Source: Thauera sp. 28 (GTDB taxonomy: Bacteria > Pseudomonadota > Gammaproteobacteria > Burkholderiales > Rhodocyclaceae). Taken from it: 64,000 nucleotides of DNA. A model generated the notes under the pieces. The model did not search any database, was not told the origin of the DNA, and worked only from the letters and a program-made list of their open reading frames with translations. Position numbers and translations under genes: made by a program. Location of the stretch: assembly GCF_000310145.2 (NCBI RefSeq), contig NZ_AMXA01000013.1, forward strand, positions 34,263-98,262. The letters run 5' to 3'. Positions 46,930 to 56,997 of the stretch are shown here, in pieces (the first letter of the stretch is position 1; the number at the start of each line of letters is the position of its first letter).

Positions 46930-48162
46930 TCAGACCTTGTCGTAGGCGATGGGCATGTCGACGCCGCCGCTGATGAACTTGGTGGGCCCTTCGGCGGTGG
47001 GGTTGATGTCGAAGTCGAAGATCTCGGTGGGCAGCCACAGCGTGGCGCAGGCGTTGGGGATGTCGACCACGCCGCTGATGTGGCCCTGCACCGGCGCCGT
47101 GCCGAGGATGGAGTAGGCCTGGGCGCCGGAGTAGCCGAACTTCTTCAGGTATTCGATGGCGTTGAGGCAGGCCTGGCGGTAGGCGACGTGCACGTCCAGG
47201 TAGTGCTGCTTGCCCTGCTCGTCGACCGAGATGCCTTCGAAGATCACGTAGTCCTTGTAGTTGGGCGTGATCGGGCTGGGCTTGAAGATCGGGTTCTTGA
47301 TGCCGTACTTGGCCATGCCGCCCTTGATGAGGCTGACCTTCATGTGCACCCAGCCGGCCATCTCGATGGCGCCGCAGAAGGTGATTTCGCCGTCGCCCTG
47401 CGAGAAGTGCAGGTCGCCCACCGACAGGCCGGCGCCCTTCACGTACACCGGGAAGAACACGCGCGAGCCGCGCGAGAGGTCCTTGATGTCGCAGTTGCCG
47501 CCGTGTTCGCGCGGCGGCACGGTGCGGGCGCCTTCCATCGCGGCCTTGTCGCGGGCCTCGCCCTGGAGTTTGCCCATGTGCGCGGTGGGGGCGCAGGGCG
47601 GGTTGGCCAGCGGCGGCACGCGGTCGGGCTGGGTGGCGATGAAGTCGACCTCGCGCTCGTTCCACATGTCGAGCATCTTCTGGTCGGGCAGGCAGCCGAT
47701 GAGGCCAGGGTGGATGAGGCCGGCGAAGCGCACGCCGGGGATGTGGCGGCTCTTGGTGAACATGCCTTCGAAGTCCCAGATGGACTTCTGCGCATGCGGG
47801 AAGTGTTCGGTGAGGAAGCCGCCGCCGTTGTTCTTGGAGAAGAAGCCGTTGAAGCCCCACAGGCTGTCGTCCTTGGCGCCGATGTCGAGCAGGTCGACCA
47901 CCAGCAGGTCGCCGGGCTCGGCGCCTTCCACGCCCACCGGGCCGGACAGGAAGTGCACGGTGGAGAGGTCCACGTCGCGCACGTCGGCTGCGTCGTCGTC
48001 GTTCTTGATGGCGCCGCCGGTCCAGTCGTAGGTCTCGAGGATGAAGTCGTCGCCGGGCTTCACCCAGCACGCCATCGGGATGTCCGGGTGCCAGCGGTTG
48101 TGCACCATCTCGTTTTCGTAGGGGGACTGCTTCAGGTCGACCTTGATCAGTGTTTCAGGCAT
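46930..48162 (-). CDS. fmdA: Acetamidase/formamidase
   Basis: A 410-residue FmdA/AmdA-family amidase that hydrolyses formamide (and acetamide) to ammonia and formate (or acetate). The sequence is full length and typical: MPETLIKVDLKQSPYENEM, HNRWHPDIPMA, GFLTEHFPHAQKSIWDFEG, IHPGLIGCLP, REHGGNCDIKDLSRGSRVFF and GLSVGDLHFSQGDGEI, with the conserved His/Asp metal-site residues. It lies 21 bases after the importer ATPase urtE, so importer and enzyme are co-transcribed; this is the main reason to read the importer as an amide carrier rather than a pure urea carrier. Confidence 0.96.
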   Translation of the reverse strand: MPETLIKVDLKQSPYENEMVHNRWHPDIPMACWVKPGDDFILETYDWTGGAIKNDDDAADVRDVDLSTVHFLSGPVGVEGAEPGDLLVVDLLDIGAKDDSLWGFNGFFSKNNGGGFLTEHFPHAQKSIWDFEGMFTKSRHIPGVRFAGLIHPGLIGCLPDQKMLDMWNEREVDFIATQPDRVPPLANPPCAPTAHMGKLQGEARDKAAMEGARTVPPREHGGNCDIKDLSRGSRVFFPVYVKGAGLSVGDLHFSQGDGEITFCGAIEMAGWVHMKVSLIKGGMAKYGIKNPIFKPSPITPNYKDYVIFEGISVDEQGKQHYLDVHVAYRQACLNAIEYLKKFGYSGAQAYSILGTAPVQGHISGVVDIPNACATLWLPTEIFDFDINPTAEGPTKFISGGVDMPIAYDKV

Positions 48163-48183
48163 GGCACACCTCTTTTTGGTGGG

Positions 48184-48873
48184 TTACACGGAGAGGAACT
48201 GCTTGATGTGGGCCTCGTCGGTGTCGGCGCGCGCGCTTTCATGGACGAGGCGTCCGCCTTCGATGACGAACAGGCGGTCGGCCACGTCCATCGCGAAGGA
48301 GAGGACCTGTTCGGACACGACGATGGTGATCTTGCGGATCTTGCGGATCTCGTTGAGCGCCTTGGCGATGTCCTTGATGATCGAGGGCTGGATGCCCTCG
48401 GTGGGCTCGTCGAGCAGCAGTACCTTGGGGTCGGTGACGAGCGCGCGCGCAATCGCCAGCTGCTGCTGCTGGCCGCCCGAGAGGTTGCCACCCTTGCGCT
48501 TGCGCATCTCCCACAGCACCGGGAAGAGCGAATAGATCTCGTCCGGCACCCGGCGCGAGCGTGCGTTCTCCAGCCCGGTCTGGATGTTTTCCTCGACGGT
48601 GAGGGTGGGGAAGATCATCCGCCCCTGCGGTACGTAGGCGATGCCCTTGGCCACGCGGCGGAAGCTCTCGTCCTTGCCGACTTCAAGGCCGTCGATCTCG
48701 ACGCTGCCCGACTTCAGCGGCAGCACGCCCATCAGCGACTTGAACAGCGTGGTCTTGCCCATGCCGTTGCGGCCCATGATGGCGACGGCTTCATTGCGTT
48801 CGGCGGCGAACGAGATGCCGTGCAGGGCCTCGCTCTGGCCGTAGTTCACGACGAGGTTGGATACCTTGAGCAT
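48184..48873 (-). CDS. urtE: Urea/short-chain amide ABC transporter ATPase UrtE-like
   Basis: A 229-residue ATPase of the LivF/UrtE type with Walker A GRNGMGKTT, signature LSGGQQQQLAIARAL and Walker B VLLLDEP followed by TEGIQPSI, which is characteristic of UrtE. It powers the permeases UrtB/UrtC together with UrtD. It lies 18 bases after urtD and 21 before fmdA. Confidence 0.94.
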   Translation of the reverse strand: MLKVSNLVVNYGQSEALHGISFAAERNEAVAIMGRNGMGKTTLFKSLMGVLPLKSGSVEIDGLEVGKDESFRRVAKGIAYVPQGRMIFPTLTVEENIQTGLENARSRRVPDEIYSLFPVLWEMRKRKGGNLSGGQQQQLAIARALVTDPKVLLLDEPTEGIQPSIIKDIAKALNEIRKIRKITIVVSEQVLSFAMDVADRLFVIEGGRLVHESARADTDEAHIKQFLSV

Positions 48874-48891
48874 GGTGTTCTCCGGTGAGAC

Positions 48892-49635
<744 letters not shown>

Positions 49636-49656
49636 GGTGCTGTGCTCCCTGGTTCG

Positions 49657-50874
49657 TCAGGCGGACTGGCTGCTGACCTTGGTGCTGATACTGATCTTGC
49701 TGGTCGGGCTGGCGGTGCCGGAGGAAGTCGGGCTGGCGATGTTGGCCGTCGTTTCCGCACCGGGTGCAGGCGGTTCCGGGGTCGTGGCAGGCGCCGCCTT
49801 GCGCCTCGTCAGCCAGGGCTTGACGTGGCTCTCATACAGGCCGGCCAGACCGTTGGGGAAGGCCATCACCACGCTGATGAACAGTGCCGCCATCAGGAAC
49901 AGCCACAGGTCGGGGAAGCTCTCGGAGAAGTAGGTCTTGCCGAAATTCACCAGCAGCGCGCCATACACCGCACCGACCAGACTCATGCGCCCGCCCACCG
50001 CGGCGAAGATCACCATCTCGATCGAGGGCACGATGCCGACGAAGGACGGCGACATGAAGCCGACCTGCAGCGTGAACATTGCGCCGCCGATTGCCGACAG
50101 TGCCGCGGCGAGGCAGAAGGCGAAGACCTTGAACATGGACACGTCGTAGCCCGAGAAGCGCACGCGGTCTTCCTTGTCGCGCATGGCCAGCAGCAGGGTG
50201 CCGAGCTTGCTGAGCTGGATCCAGCGGCACAGCATGATCGAGCCGAGCAGCAGGAACACGGTGACGAAGTAGAGCGTGTACTTGGCCTCGTCGGTGCGGA
50301 TGTCCCAGCCCAACAGGGTGCGCAGGTCCGTCATGCCGTTTACACCGCCGGTGTAGCCTTGCTGGCCGATGATGAGCACGGTCAGGATCAGCGCCACCGC
50401 CTGGGTGATGATGGCGAAGTACACCCCGCCCACCCGGCGCTTGAACATGGCGTAGCCGATGATGAAGGCGAGCAGCGTGGGTACCGCGACCACTGCGAAC
50501 AGCGCAAAGGGCAGGGAGTTGAACGGTTCCCACCACCACGGCAGCTCGGTGAGCTGGTTCCAGTCCATGAAGTCGGGGATGCCCGGCGTGGATTGGATCT
50601 TGGTGCTCTCCGGGTCGGACGCCTCGAGCTTCAGGAACATCGCCATCGCGTAGCCGCCGAGGCCGAAGAACACGCCCTGGCCCAGGCTGAGCACGCCGCC
50701 GTAGCCCCACAACATCACCAGGCCGATGGCGACGAAGCCGTAGGTCAGGTACTTGCCCACCAGGTTCAGGCGGAAGAGGTCCATCGCCAGCGGGAACACC
50801 ACCAGCAGCAGGACGGCGAGAATCAGGAGGCTGCCGTAGCCGCCTCGTGTCAGCCAGTGTTTGATTGCATCCAT
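49657..50874 (-). CDS. urtC: Urea/short-chain amide ABC transporter permease UrtC-like
   Basis: A 405-residue LivM-type permease with about ten membrane segments over residues 12-350 and the family motif GYGGVLSLGQGVFFGLGGYA near residue 60. The last 50 residues are a Pro/Thr/Ser-rich, probably disordered, cytoplasmic tail not usual for the family. It lies 41 bases after urtB. Confidence 0.94.
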   Translation of the reverse strand: MDAIKHWLTRGGYGSLLILAVLLLVVFPLAMDLFRLNLVGKYLTYGFVAIGLVMLWGYGGVLSLGQGVFFGLGGYAMAMFLKLEASDPESTKIQSTPGIPDFMDWNQLTELPWWWEPFNSLPFALFAVVAVPTLLAFIIGYAMFKRRVGGVYFAIITQAVALILTVLIIGQQGYTGGVNGMTDLRTLLGWDIRTDEAKYTLYFVTVFLLLGSIMLCRWIQLSKLGTLLLAMRDKEDRVRFSGYDVSMFKVFAFCLAAALSAIGGAMFTLQVGFMSPSFVGIVPSIEMVIFAAVGGRMSLVGAVYGALLVNFGKTYFSESFPDLWLFLMAALFISVVMAFPNGLAGLYESHVKPWLTRRKAAPATTPEPPAPGAETTANIASPTSSGTASPTSKISISTKVSSQSA

Positions 50875-50915
50875 TTTCAGGCTCTCCGAACGGGTATGCG
50901 GTTATGCAGCCAGGC

Positions 50916-51830
50916 TCAGCGACGCACTTTGGCGGCGAACAGGCCTTGCGGTCGCATCATCAGGATGCCGACGATGAGCAGCAGGGTGAGGACCTTGGCC
51001 ATCGAGCCGGACAGGAAGAACTCCGAGATCGACTGCGTCTGGGCGATGCCGAAGGCCGAGACCACCGTGCCCCACAGGCTGGCCGCACCGCCGAAGGTGA
51101 CCACCAGGAAGGCGTCGACGATGTACAGCGAGCCGCTCGTCGGCCCGGTCGAGCCGATGGTGGTGAAGGCGGCGCCGGCCACGCCGGCAATGCCGCAGCC
51201 GATGGCGAAGGTGAGGCGGTCGGTCTTGCGCGTGTCGATGCCGATGGCGTTGGCCATGGTTCGGTTCGACACCGTGGCGCGCACGCGCAGCCCCCAGCGC
51301 GACTTGTACATGGCCAGCAGCACGCCGCCGGTGACGACCAGGGTGAGGCCGAGCACGAACATGCCGTTGATCGGGATGTCGAGGCCCTCGGTGATCTCCC
51401 ACGACCCCATCAGCCAGTCGGGCAGGGTGGGGCTGACTTCCTTCGGCCCGAACACCGAGCGGAAGGTCTGCTGCATGGCCAGCGACAGGCCCCAGGTGGC
51501 GAGCAGGGTGTCGAGCGGGCGCTTGTAGAGGTGGCGTATCAGCGCCCATTCCGCCAGCCAGCCGAAGGCGAAGGCGGCGAGGAAGGCGCACACGATGGCG
51601 AGCGGGAAATAGGCCTGCATCAGCCCGGGCGCGTAGGCTTCGGTGAGTGCAGACATCAGGAAGATGGTGTAGGCGCCGATGGTCATGAACTCGCCGTGCG
51701 CCATGTTGATGACGCCCATCTGGCCGAAGATGATCGCGAGCCCGAGGCCCATCAGCAGCAGCACTGCGAACAGGCTCAGGCCGGCGAAACCCTGCATCAG
51801 GGTGATGTGGAAGATTTCGTCGAATGTCAT
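50916..51830 (-). CDS. urtB: Urea/short-chain amide ABC transporter permease UrtB-like
   Basis: A 304-residue LivH-type permease with about eight membrane segments. GLGLAIIFGQMGVINMAHGE near residue 27 is the conserved start of this family. It forms the membrane channel with UrtC. It lies 108 bases after urtA; that gap includes short GC-rich inverted repeats that may lower downstream expression relative to the binding protein. Confidence 0.95.
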   Translation of the reverse strand: MTFDEIFHITLMQGFAGLSLFAVLLLMGLGLAIIFGQMGVINMAHGEFMTIGAYTIFLMSALTEAYAPGLMQAYFPLAIVCAFLAAFAFGWLAEWALIRHLYKRPLDTLLATWGLSLAMQQTFRSVFGPKEVSPTLPDWLMGSWEITEGLDIPINGMFVLGLTLVVTGGVLLAMYKSRWGLRVRATVSNRTMANAIGIDTRKTDRLTFAIGCGIAGVAGAAFTTIGSTGPTSGSLYIVDAFLVVTFGGAASLWGTVVSAFGIAQTQSISEFFLSGSMAKVLTLLLIVGILMMRPQGLFAAKVRR

Positions 51831-51938
51831 GACGGACCTCTGGAGGGAAGGTGCGGTGTGGCGCGGGCCTGGCAGGCGGCGCCGGTCACCGGGTACCGGG
51901 GCCGCGGCCGGTGCAGGTCGCGACCCCGCGGAGCGGGC

Positions 51939-53189
51939 TTACTGGTAGCCCTTGGGGAAGGGATCCGGCTCGATCAGCTCGGGCGACTCGGCGACCACCT
52001 TGAACTGGCCGTCGGCCTGGCCCATGCCGATGCGCGCCTTGCTCCACAGGTGATGGTTCTCGTGGATCTTCACGAAGCCCTCGGGCGCGGTCGGCAGCTC
52101 GATGCCCGGCGATGCGGCCGTGACCTTGGCAACGTCGAAGCTGCCCGCCTTTTCCACCGCGGCCTTCCACAGCCACGGGCCGAGGTAGGCGGCCTGGGTC
52201 ACGTCGCCGATCACCGCGCGCGGCCCGTACTTGGCCTTGAACGCTTCGACGAAGGCCTTGTTGTTGGGGTTGTCGAGCGACTGGAAGTACTTCATCGAGG
52301 CATAGAAGCCTTCGAAGTTTTCGCCGCCGATACCCAGCATCTCGTCCTCGGTCACCGACAGCGTGAGCAGGAACTGGCGGTTGGCGGTGATGCCCGCGGC
52401 CTTGAGCTGCTTGTAGAAGGCGACGTTGGAGCCGCCCACCACCGCGGCGAAGATGCAGTCCGGCTTGGCGATCTTGATCTTGTTGATCAGCGAGTTGAAG
52501 TTGGTGTTGCCGAGCGGGTAGTACTCCTCGCCGACCACCTTGCCGCCCTGGAAGGCCTCGATGTGCTTGCGCGCGATCTTCATCGAGGTGCGCGGCCAGA
52601 TGTAGTCGGAGCCGACCAGGAAGAAGGTCTTCGCGCCCTTCTCCTGCTTGGCCCAGTCGAGGCCGTAGAGAATCTGCTGGGTGGCCTCCTGGCCGGTGTA
52701 GATGACGTTCTTCGACTGCTCCAGGCCTTCGTAGAAGGTGGGGTAGTAGAGCAGGCCGTTCTCGCGTTCGAACACCGGCAGCACCGCCTTGCGCGAGGCC
52801 GAGGTCCAGCATCCGAACACCGCGGCGACCTTGTCGTTGACCAGCAGCTTGCGTGACTTCTCGGCGAAGGTCGGCCAGTCGGAGGCGCCGTCTTCCTTGA
52901 TGACGCGGATGGTGCGGCCGAGGATGCCGCCCATCTGGTTGATCTGGTCGATGGCCAGCTGCTCGGCCTGGATCGAGCCGGTTTCGGAGATCGCCATGGT
53001 GCCGGTGGCCGAGTGCAGCTGACCGACCACGACCTCGGTGTCGGTGATCGCGAGCCCGGTGGTGTTGACCTGGGCGGTCGGCAGTGCGGCAGCGTGGCCC
53101 ATGCGCGACATCGCAAGGGCAAGCGGGAGGGCGGCGGCGCCGAGCATGAACTTGCGGCGCTGGGAGGATTGCAGGTGCTTGTCGGACAT
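51939..53189 (-). CDS. urtA: Urea/short-chain amide ABC transporter binding protein UrtA-like
   Basis: A 416-residue periplasmic binding protein of the UrtA/FmdD/AmiC-related type I fold. The N-terminus SQRRKFMLGAAALPLALA looks like a twin-arginine signal, suggesting export after folding. Mature motifs include VGQLHSATGTMAISE and FGCWTSASRKAVLPVFE, typical of urea/amide binders. The ATG at 53189 has AGGAG 6 bases upstream. It is the first gene of urtABCDE-fmdA-fmdB. An 18-bp palindrome lies 115-132 bases upstream. No urease genes are present in the window, and the fmdA linkage favours short-chain amides (or both amides and urea) as cargo. Confidence 0.93.
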   Translation of the reverse strand: MSDKHLQSSQRRKFMLGAAALPLALAMSRMGHAAALPTAQVNTTGLAITDTEVVVGQLHSATGTMAISETGSIQAEQLAIDQINQMGGILGRTIRVIKEDGASDWPTFAEKSRKLLVNDKVAAVFGCWTSASRKAVLPVFERENGLLYYPTFYEGLEQSKNVIYTGQEATQQILYGLDWAKQEKGAKTFFLVGSDYIWPRTSMKIARKHIEAFQGGKVVGEEYYPLGNTNFNSLINKIKIAKPDCIFAAVVGGSNVAFYKQLKAAGITANRQFLLTLSVTEDEMLGIGGENFEGFYASMKYFQSLDNPNNKAFVEAFKAKYGPRAVIGDVTQAAYLGPWLWKAAVEKAGSFDVAKVTAASPGIELPTAPEGFVKIHENHHLWSKARIGMGQADGQFKVVAESPELIEPDPFPKGYQ

Positions 53190-53526
53190 GGATCGCTCCT
53201 TGGTCGGTAGGCGTATGGGCAGGGGTAGCGGGTCGTGTCGGGCGGGGCTCGACGTTTCGTCTCGCTGCGGTGCACAAGCTAATGAGCCGGGCCCTGCGTG
53301 CGAATACGTCAAACGACGTATAGGGATGCGCAGGGCGGAGGAGGAGGATCAGGTGGCGGGTGCTGCGCTGCAGCATTCAGGGCGCAGGCGGTTTCGATGC
53401 ACCGTGATGGTGCGCCGCCTGCACGGCCGTGGTGACTGCTGGCGCAGGCGGCGCGCGGCAGCCCTTGTCGCGTCTGTGCATCGCGCGGTCGGGTCCAGTC
53501 GGAATGGTCCTTGCTTATAGTCAAGG
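53190..53526. other. Divergent control region, urtA / hybrid kinase
   Basis: A 337-base gap between divergent genes. It holds the palindrome at 53304-53321. At the kinase end TATAGT (53516-53521) sits 5 bases before the ATG and could be a -10 box giving a leaderless message, but no good -35 is seen. No other gene is supported. Confidence 0.55.
53304..53321. promoter_or_regulatory. Palindromic operator upstream of urtA
   Basis: ATACGTCAAACGACGTAT: perfect 7-base arms ATACGTC and GACGTAT around AAAC. One base differs from the complement of the site upstream of amiE at 39821-39838. Its position between urtA and the kinase allows control of both directions. Confidence 0.75.
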
Positions 53527-56500
53527 ATGAGCCCTAGCCCCGCCACCGACGCCGCCCCTATCGCGTCCCAGCGCATCATCCACATCCGCCGCGAGTACAA
53601 CGGCTGGGTGGCCAATGAGACGCTGGAGGACTACGCGTTGCGCTACGCGCCGCAGACCTTCCGCAGGTGGTCGTTCTCGCGCATCTCCAACACCGCGCTC
53701 GGGGCGGTGTCCTTCCTGGCGCTCGAGGCCATCGGTGCCACCATCGCGATGAACTGGGGCTTCATCAACATGATGTGGTCGGTCGGGCTGGTCGCGCTGG
53801 TGCTCTTCCTCACCGGGCTACCGATTGCCTACTACGCCGCGCGCTACGCGCTCGACATGGACCTGCTGACGCGCGGGGCCGGCTTCGGCTACATCGGTTC
53901 GACCGTCACCTCGCTGATCTACGCCTCGTTCACCTTCATCTTCTTCGCCATCGAGGCGGCGATCATGGCGCTCGCGCTCGAGCTCTGGTTCGACATGCCG
54001 ATCATGTGGGCCTACCTGGTGAGCGCGCTGATCGTGATCCCGTTCGTCACCCACGGCATCACCTGGATCAGCCGCCTGCAGGCGTGGACGCAGCCGGTGT
54101 TCGTGGTGCTGTTGCTGGCGCCGTTCTTCTTCGTGCTGGTGTCCGACCCGGCGCTGTATGCGACCTTCACCACCTTCGGCGGGCGCCACGGCAACGACTT
54201 CAACCTGCTCGCGGTGGGCGCCGGCTGTGCGGTCGCCTTTGCGCTCATCTGCCAGATCGGCGAGCAGGTGGACTTCCTGCGCTTCCTGCCCCACCCGGTG
54301 CCGGGCAACCGGGTGCGCTGGTGGGCCGCGGTGGTGGCCGCCGGGCCAGGCTGGATCATCCCCGGTGCGGTAAAGATGGTGGGCGGCGCCTTCCTGGCCT
54401 TCGTCGCCCTGCAGTCGATGATTCCGCCCGAGAAGGCGGTGCAGCCCACCCAGATGTACCTGGCCGGCTTCCAGCACGTGATCGACGACCCGCGCGCGGC
54501 GATCATGCTCACTGCGATCTTCGTCATCATCTGCCAGGTCAAGATCAACGTGACCAATGCCTACGCCGGCTCGCTGGCGTGGTCCAACTTCTTCTCGCGC
54601 CTCACCCACAGCCATCCGGGGCGGGTGGTGTGGCTGATCTTCAACGTGCTGATCGCGCTCATGTTGATGATGCTGGGCGTGTTCGAGGCGCTCGAGCACG
54701 TGCTCAGCGTGTACGCCAACGTCGCCGTGGCCTGGATCGGCGCGGTGGTGGCCGACCTCGTCATCAACAAGCCGCTCGGGCTGTCGCCGCGCGGCATCGA
54801 GTTCAAGCGCGCGCACCTGTACGACGTCAATCCGGTGGGGGTGGGGGCGATGCTTGCCGGCTCGGTGCTCGGCATCGTCGCCTTCGGCGGCTCGCTTGGG
54901 CCGTTCGCGCAGGCGTTCGCGCCCTTCATATCGCTGCTCACCGCCTTCGCGCTGGCGCCGCTGATCGCCTGGGCCACGCGCGGCCGCTTCTATCTGGCGC
55001 GGCCGCGCGAGATGCGCTGGCAGGCCGCCCAGCCGCTGCGCTGCGTGGTGTGCGAGAACCACTTCGAGTCCGAGGACATGGCGCAGTGTCCGGCCTACGG
55101 CGGCGCCATCTGCTCGCTGTGCTGCACGCTGGATGCGCGCTGCGGCGACCGCTGCAAGCCCGAGCCCGGGCCGCTGGCGCGGCTCGCGCCCTGGCTTGCG
55201 GGCTGGATGCCGTCGTCGATGTCGGCGCGGGTGGCGCGCCGGGTCAGCCAGTTTGCGCTGGTGTTCTTCGTGTCCACCCTGGTGATCGCGGCGGTGGTCG
55301 CGCTGGTGTACCAGCAGGAGCTGATCGCCGCCGAGGTGGGTGCGACCGACCTCGGCCTGGCCTTCCTGCGCATCTTCGCGGTGCTCGTCCTGCTCGCTGC
55401 GGTGGGGGTGTGGTGGCTGGTGCTGGCCAACGAGAGCCGGCGTGTGGCGCAGGAGGAGTCCGAGCGCCAGAACCAGCTGCTGCTGCGCGAGATCGAGGCC
55501 CACCGCGACACCGACGCCAAGCTGCAGCGCGCCAAGGAAGATGCCGAGGCCGCCAACGCGGCCAAGAGTCGCTACGTGCGCGGCATCAGCCACGAGCTGC
55601 GCACGCCGCTCAACACCATCCTCGGTTACTCCCAGATCATGCTGCGCGACACCGACCTGCCGCGCCGCCGGCGCGAGGCCATCTCCACCATCCAGCGCAG
55701 CGGCGAACACCTGTTGGCCTTGATCGACGGCCTGCTCGACATCGCCAGCATCGAGGCCGGACGCCTGCAGTTCAACCGCCAGGAGTTCCGCTTCGCCGAA
55801 TTCCTCGCCCATGTCGACAAGACGATCCGCCTCGAGGCCGAGCGCAAGGGGCTGGCGCTCCGTACCGAGTTCGCCGGTCGCATGCCCGAGGTGGTGCAGG
55901 GCGACACCAGCCGCCTGCGCCAGGTGCTGATCAACCTGCTGGTCAACGCGGTGCGCTACACCGCGCGCGGCGAGGTGGTGCTCAAGATCACCTACCAGAG
56001 CGAGATCGCCGTGTTCGAGATCCGCGACACCGGCTGCGGCATCCCCGAGGCGGACTTGGAGCGTATCTTCGAGCCCTTCGAGCGCGGCACCGGCAACCAG
56101 CCGCCGAGCGCGCCAGGCACCGGCCTGGGGCTGACCATCACCCGCCTGCTGGTCGAGCTCGCGGGCGGGCAGCTGACCGTCAGCAGCACGCCGGGCCAAG
56201 GCAGCGTATTCCGCGTCAAGCTGCATCTGCCGCGGGTGGCGCATCCGCGCGTGGCGACGCGGCCGGAGCGCGAGATCCTGGGTTACTTCGGCCCGCGCCG
56301 CAAGCTGCTGGTGGTGGACGACCAGCCTGCGCAAAGCCATCTGATCGCCGACATGCTGCGCCCGCGCGGCTTTCTGGTCGAGGAGTCGGACCACCCCGAC
56401 GACGCCCGGCGAAAGCTGGCCGACTTTGCCCCCGACCTGGTGTTCCTGGATGTGTCGATGCCGGTGACCGACGGCTGGACGCTGAGCCGCCAGCTGCGCG

Positions 56501-56997
56501 ATGCCGGCCATGCGGGCCCGATCGTCATGGTGTCGGCGAATGCCTACGAGAACCTGCCCGACCGCCGCAAGGCCGCTGGTTGCGACGACTTCATCGTCAA
56601 GCCGGTGCTGGAAACCGAGCTGTTCGCGCGCTTGAGCACCTGGCTGGGGCTGGCGTGGATCTACGCCGAAGCGGCCGGCGCGGCGCCTGCGCCCGCATCG
56701 GGCGCTGCGCAGGCGAATGCGCCCGATGCGGTGTTGCCGCCACCTGCCGGCACTGCAGGCGAGCCCGAGGCGGCGTCGGCGCTGTCCGCCCAGGTGCGGG
56801 CCGAGCTGCGCGACCTCGCCGAACTGGGCCACCTGCAGGGCCTGGTGCGCCGCCTGGACGAGCTCGAGCGCCGACACCCCGAACTGCATGCCCCGCTGCA
56901 GGTGCTGCGCGCGCTCACCCTGGCGTTGCGTTTCGACACCCTCATCCAGACCCTCGATGGAGCCGACGATGACTGCCCCGACGCCATCGCGCCCTGA
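53527..56997 (+). CDS. NCS1 transporter-like hybrid histidine kinase
   Basis: A 1156-residue sensor that joins a transporter to a kinase. Residues about 20-490 form a 12-helix domain like cytosine/purine permeases (NCS1). A cysteine cluster (about 505-545: CVVC, CSLCC, CGDRC) looks like a zinc site. Two further helices (about 565-640) and a coiled coil lead to a HisKA domain with phospho-acceptor His 689 (GISHELRTPLN), an ATPase domain with DTGCGIP and GTGLGLTI, and a receiver domain with Asp 975 (FLDVSMP). The kinase half resembles the NahK/ErcS group. It probably senses, and may transport, a small nitrogen compound; amide or urea is inferred from its divergence from urtA. It overlaps its response-regulator gene by 29 bases. 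Confidence 0.92.
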   Translation: MSPSPATDAAPIASQRIIHIRREYNGWVANETLEDYALRYAPQTFRRWSFSRISNTALGAVSFLALEAIGATIAMNWGFINMMWSVGLVALVLFLTGLPIAYYAARYALDMDLLTRGAGFGYIGSTVTSLIYASFTFIFFAIEAAIMALALELWFDMPIMWAYLVSALIVIPFVTHGITWISRLQAWTQPVFVVLLLAPFFFVLVSDPALYATFTTFGGRHGNDFNLLAVGAGCAVAFALICQIGEQVDFLRFLPHPVPGNRVRWWAAVVAAGPGWIIPGAVKMVGGAFLAFVALQSMIPPEKAVQPTQMYLAGFQHVIDDPRAAIMLTAIFVIICQVKINVTNAYAGSLAWSNFFSRLTHSHPGRVVWLIFNVLIALMLMMLGVFEALEHVLSVYANVAVAWIGAVVADLVINKPLGLSPRGIEFKRAHLYDVNPVGVGAMLAGSVLGIVAFGGSLGPFAQAFAPFISLLTAFALAPLIAWATRGRFYLARPREMRWQAAQPLRCVVCENHFESEDMAQCPAYGGAICSLCCTLDARCGDRCKPEPGPLARLAPWLAGWMPSSMSARVARRVSQFALVFFVSTLVIAAVVALVYQQELIAAEVGATDLGLAFLRIFAVLVLLAAVGVWWLVLANESRRVAQEESERQNQLLLREIEAHRDTDAKLQRAKEDAEAANAAKSRYVRGISHELRTPLNTILGYSQIMLRDTDLPRRRREAISTIQRSGEHLLALIDGLLDIASIEAGRLQFNRQEFRFAEFLAHVDKTIRLEAERKGLALRTEFAGRMPEVVQGDTSRLRQVLINLLVNAVRYTARGEVVLKITYQSEIAVFEIRDTGCGIPEADLERIFEPFERGTGNQPPSAPGTGLGLTITRLLVELAGGQLTVSSTPGQGSVFRVKLHLPRVAHPRVATRPEREILGYFGPRRKLLVVDDQPAQSHLIADMLRPRGFLVEESDHPDDARRKLADFAPDLVFLDVSMPVTDGWTLSRQLRDAGHAGPIVMVSANAYENLPDRRKAAGCDDFIVKPVLETELFARLSTWLGLAWIYAEAAGAAPAPASGAAQANAPDAVLPPPAGTAGEPEAASALSAQVRAELRDLAELGHLQGLVRRLDELERRHPELHAPLQVLRALTLALRFDTLIQTLDGADDDCPDAIAP

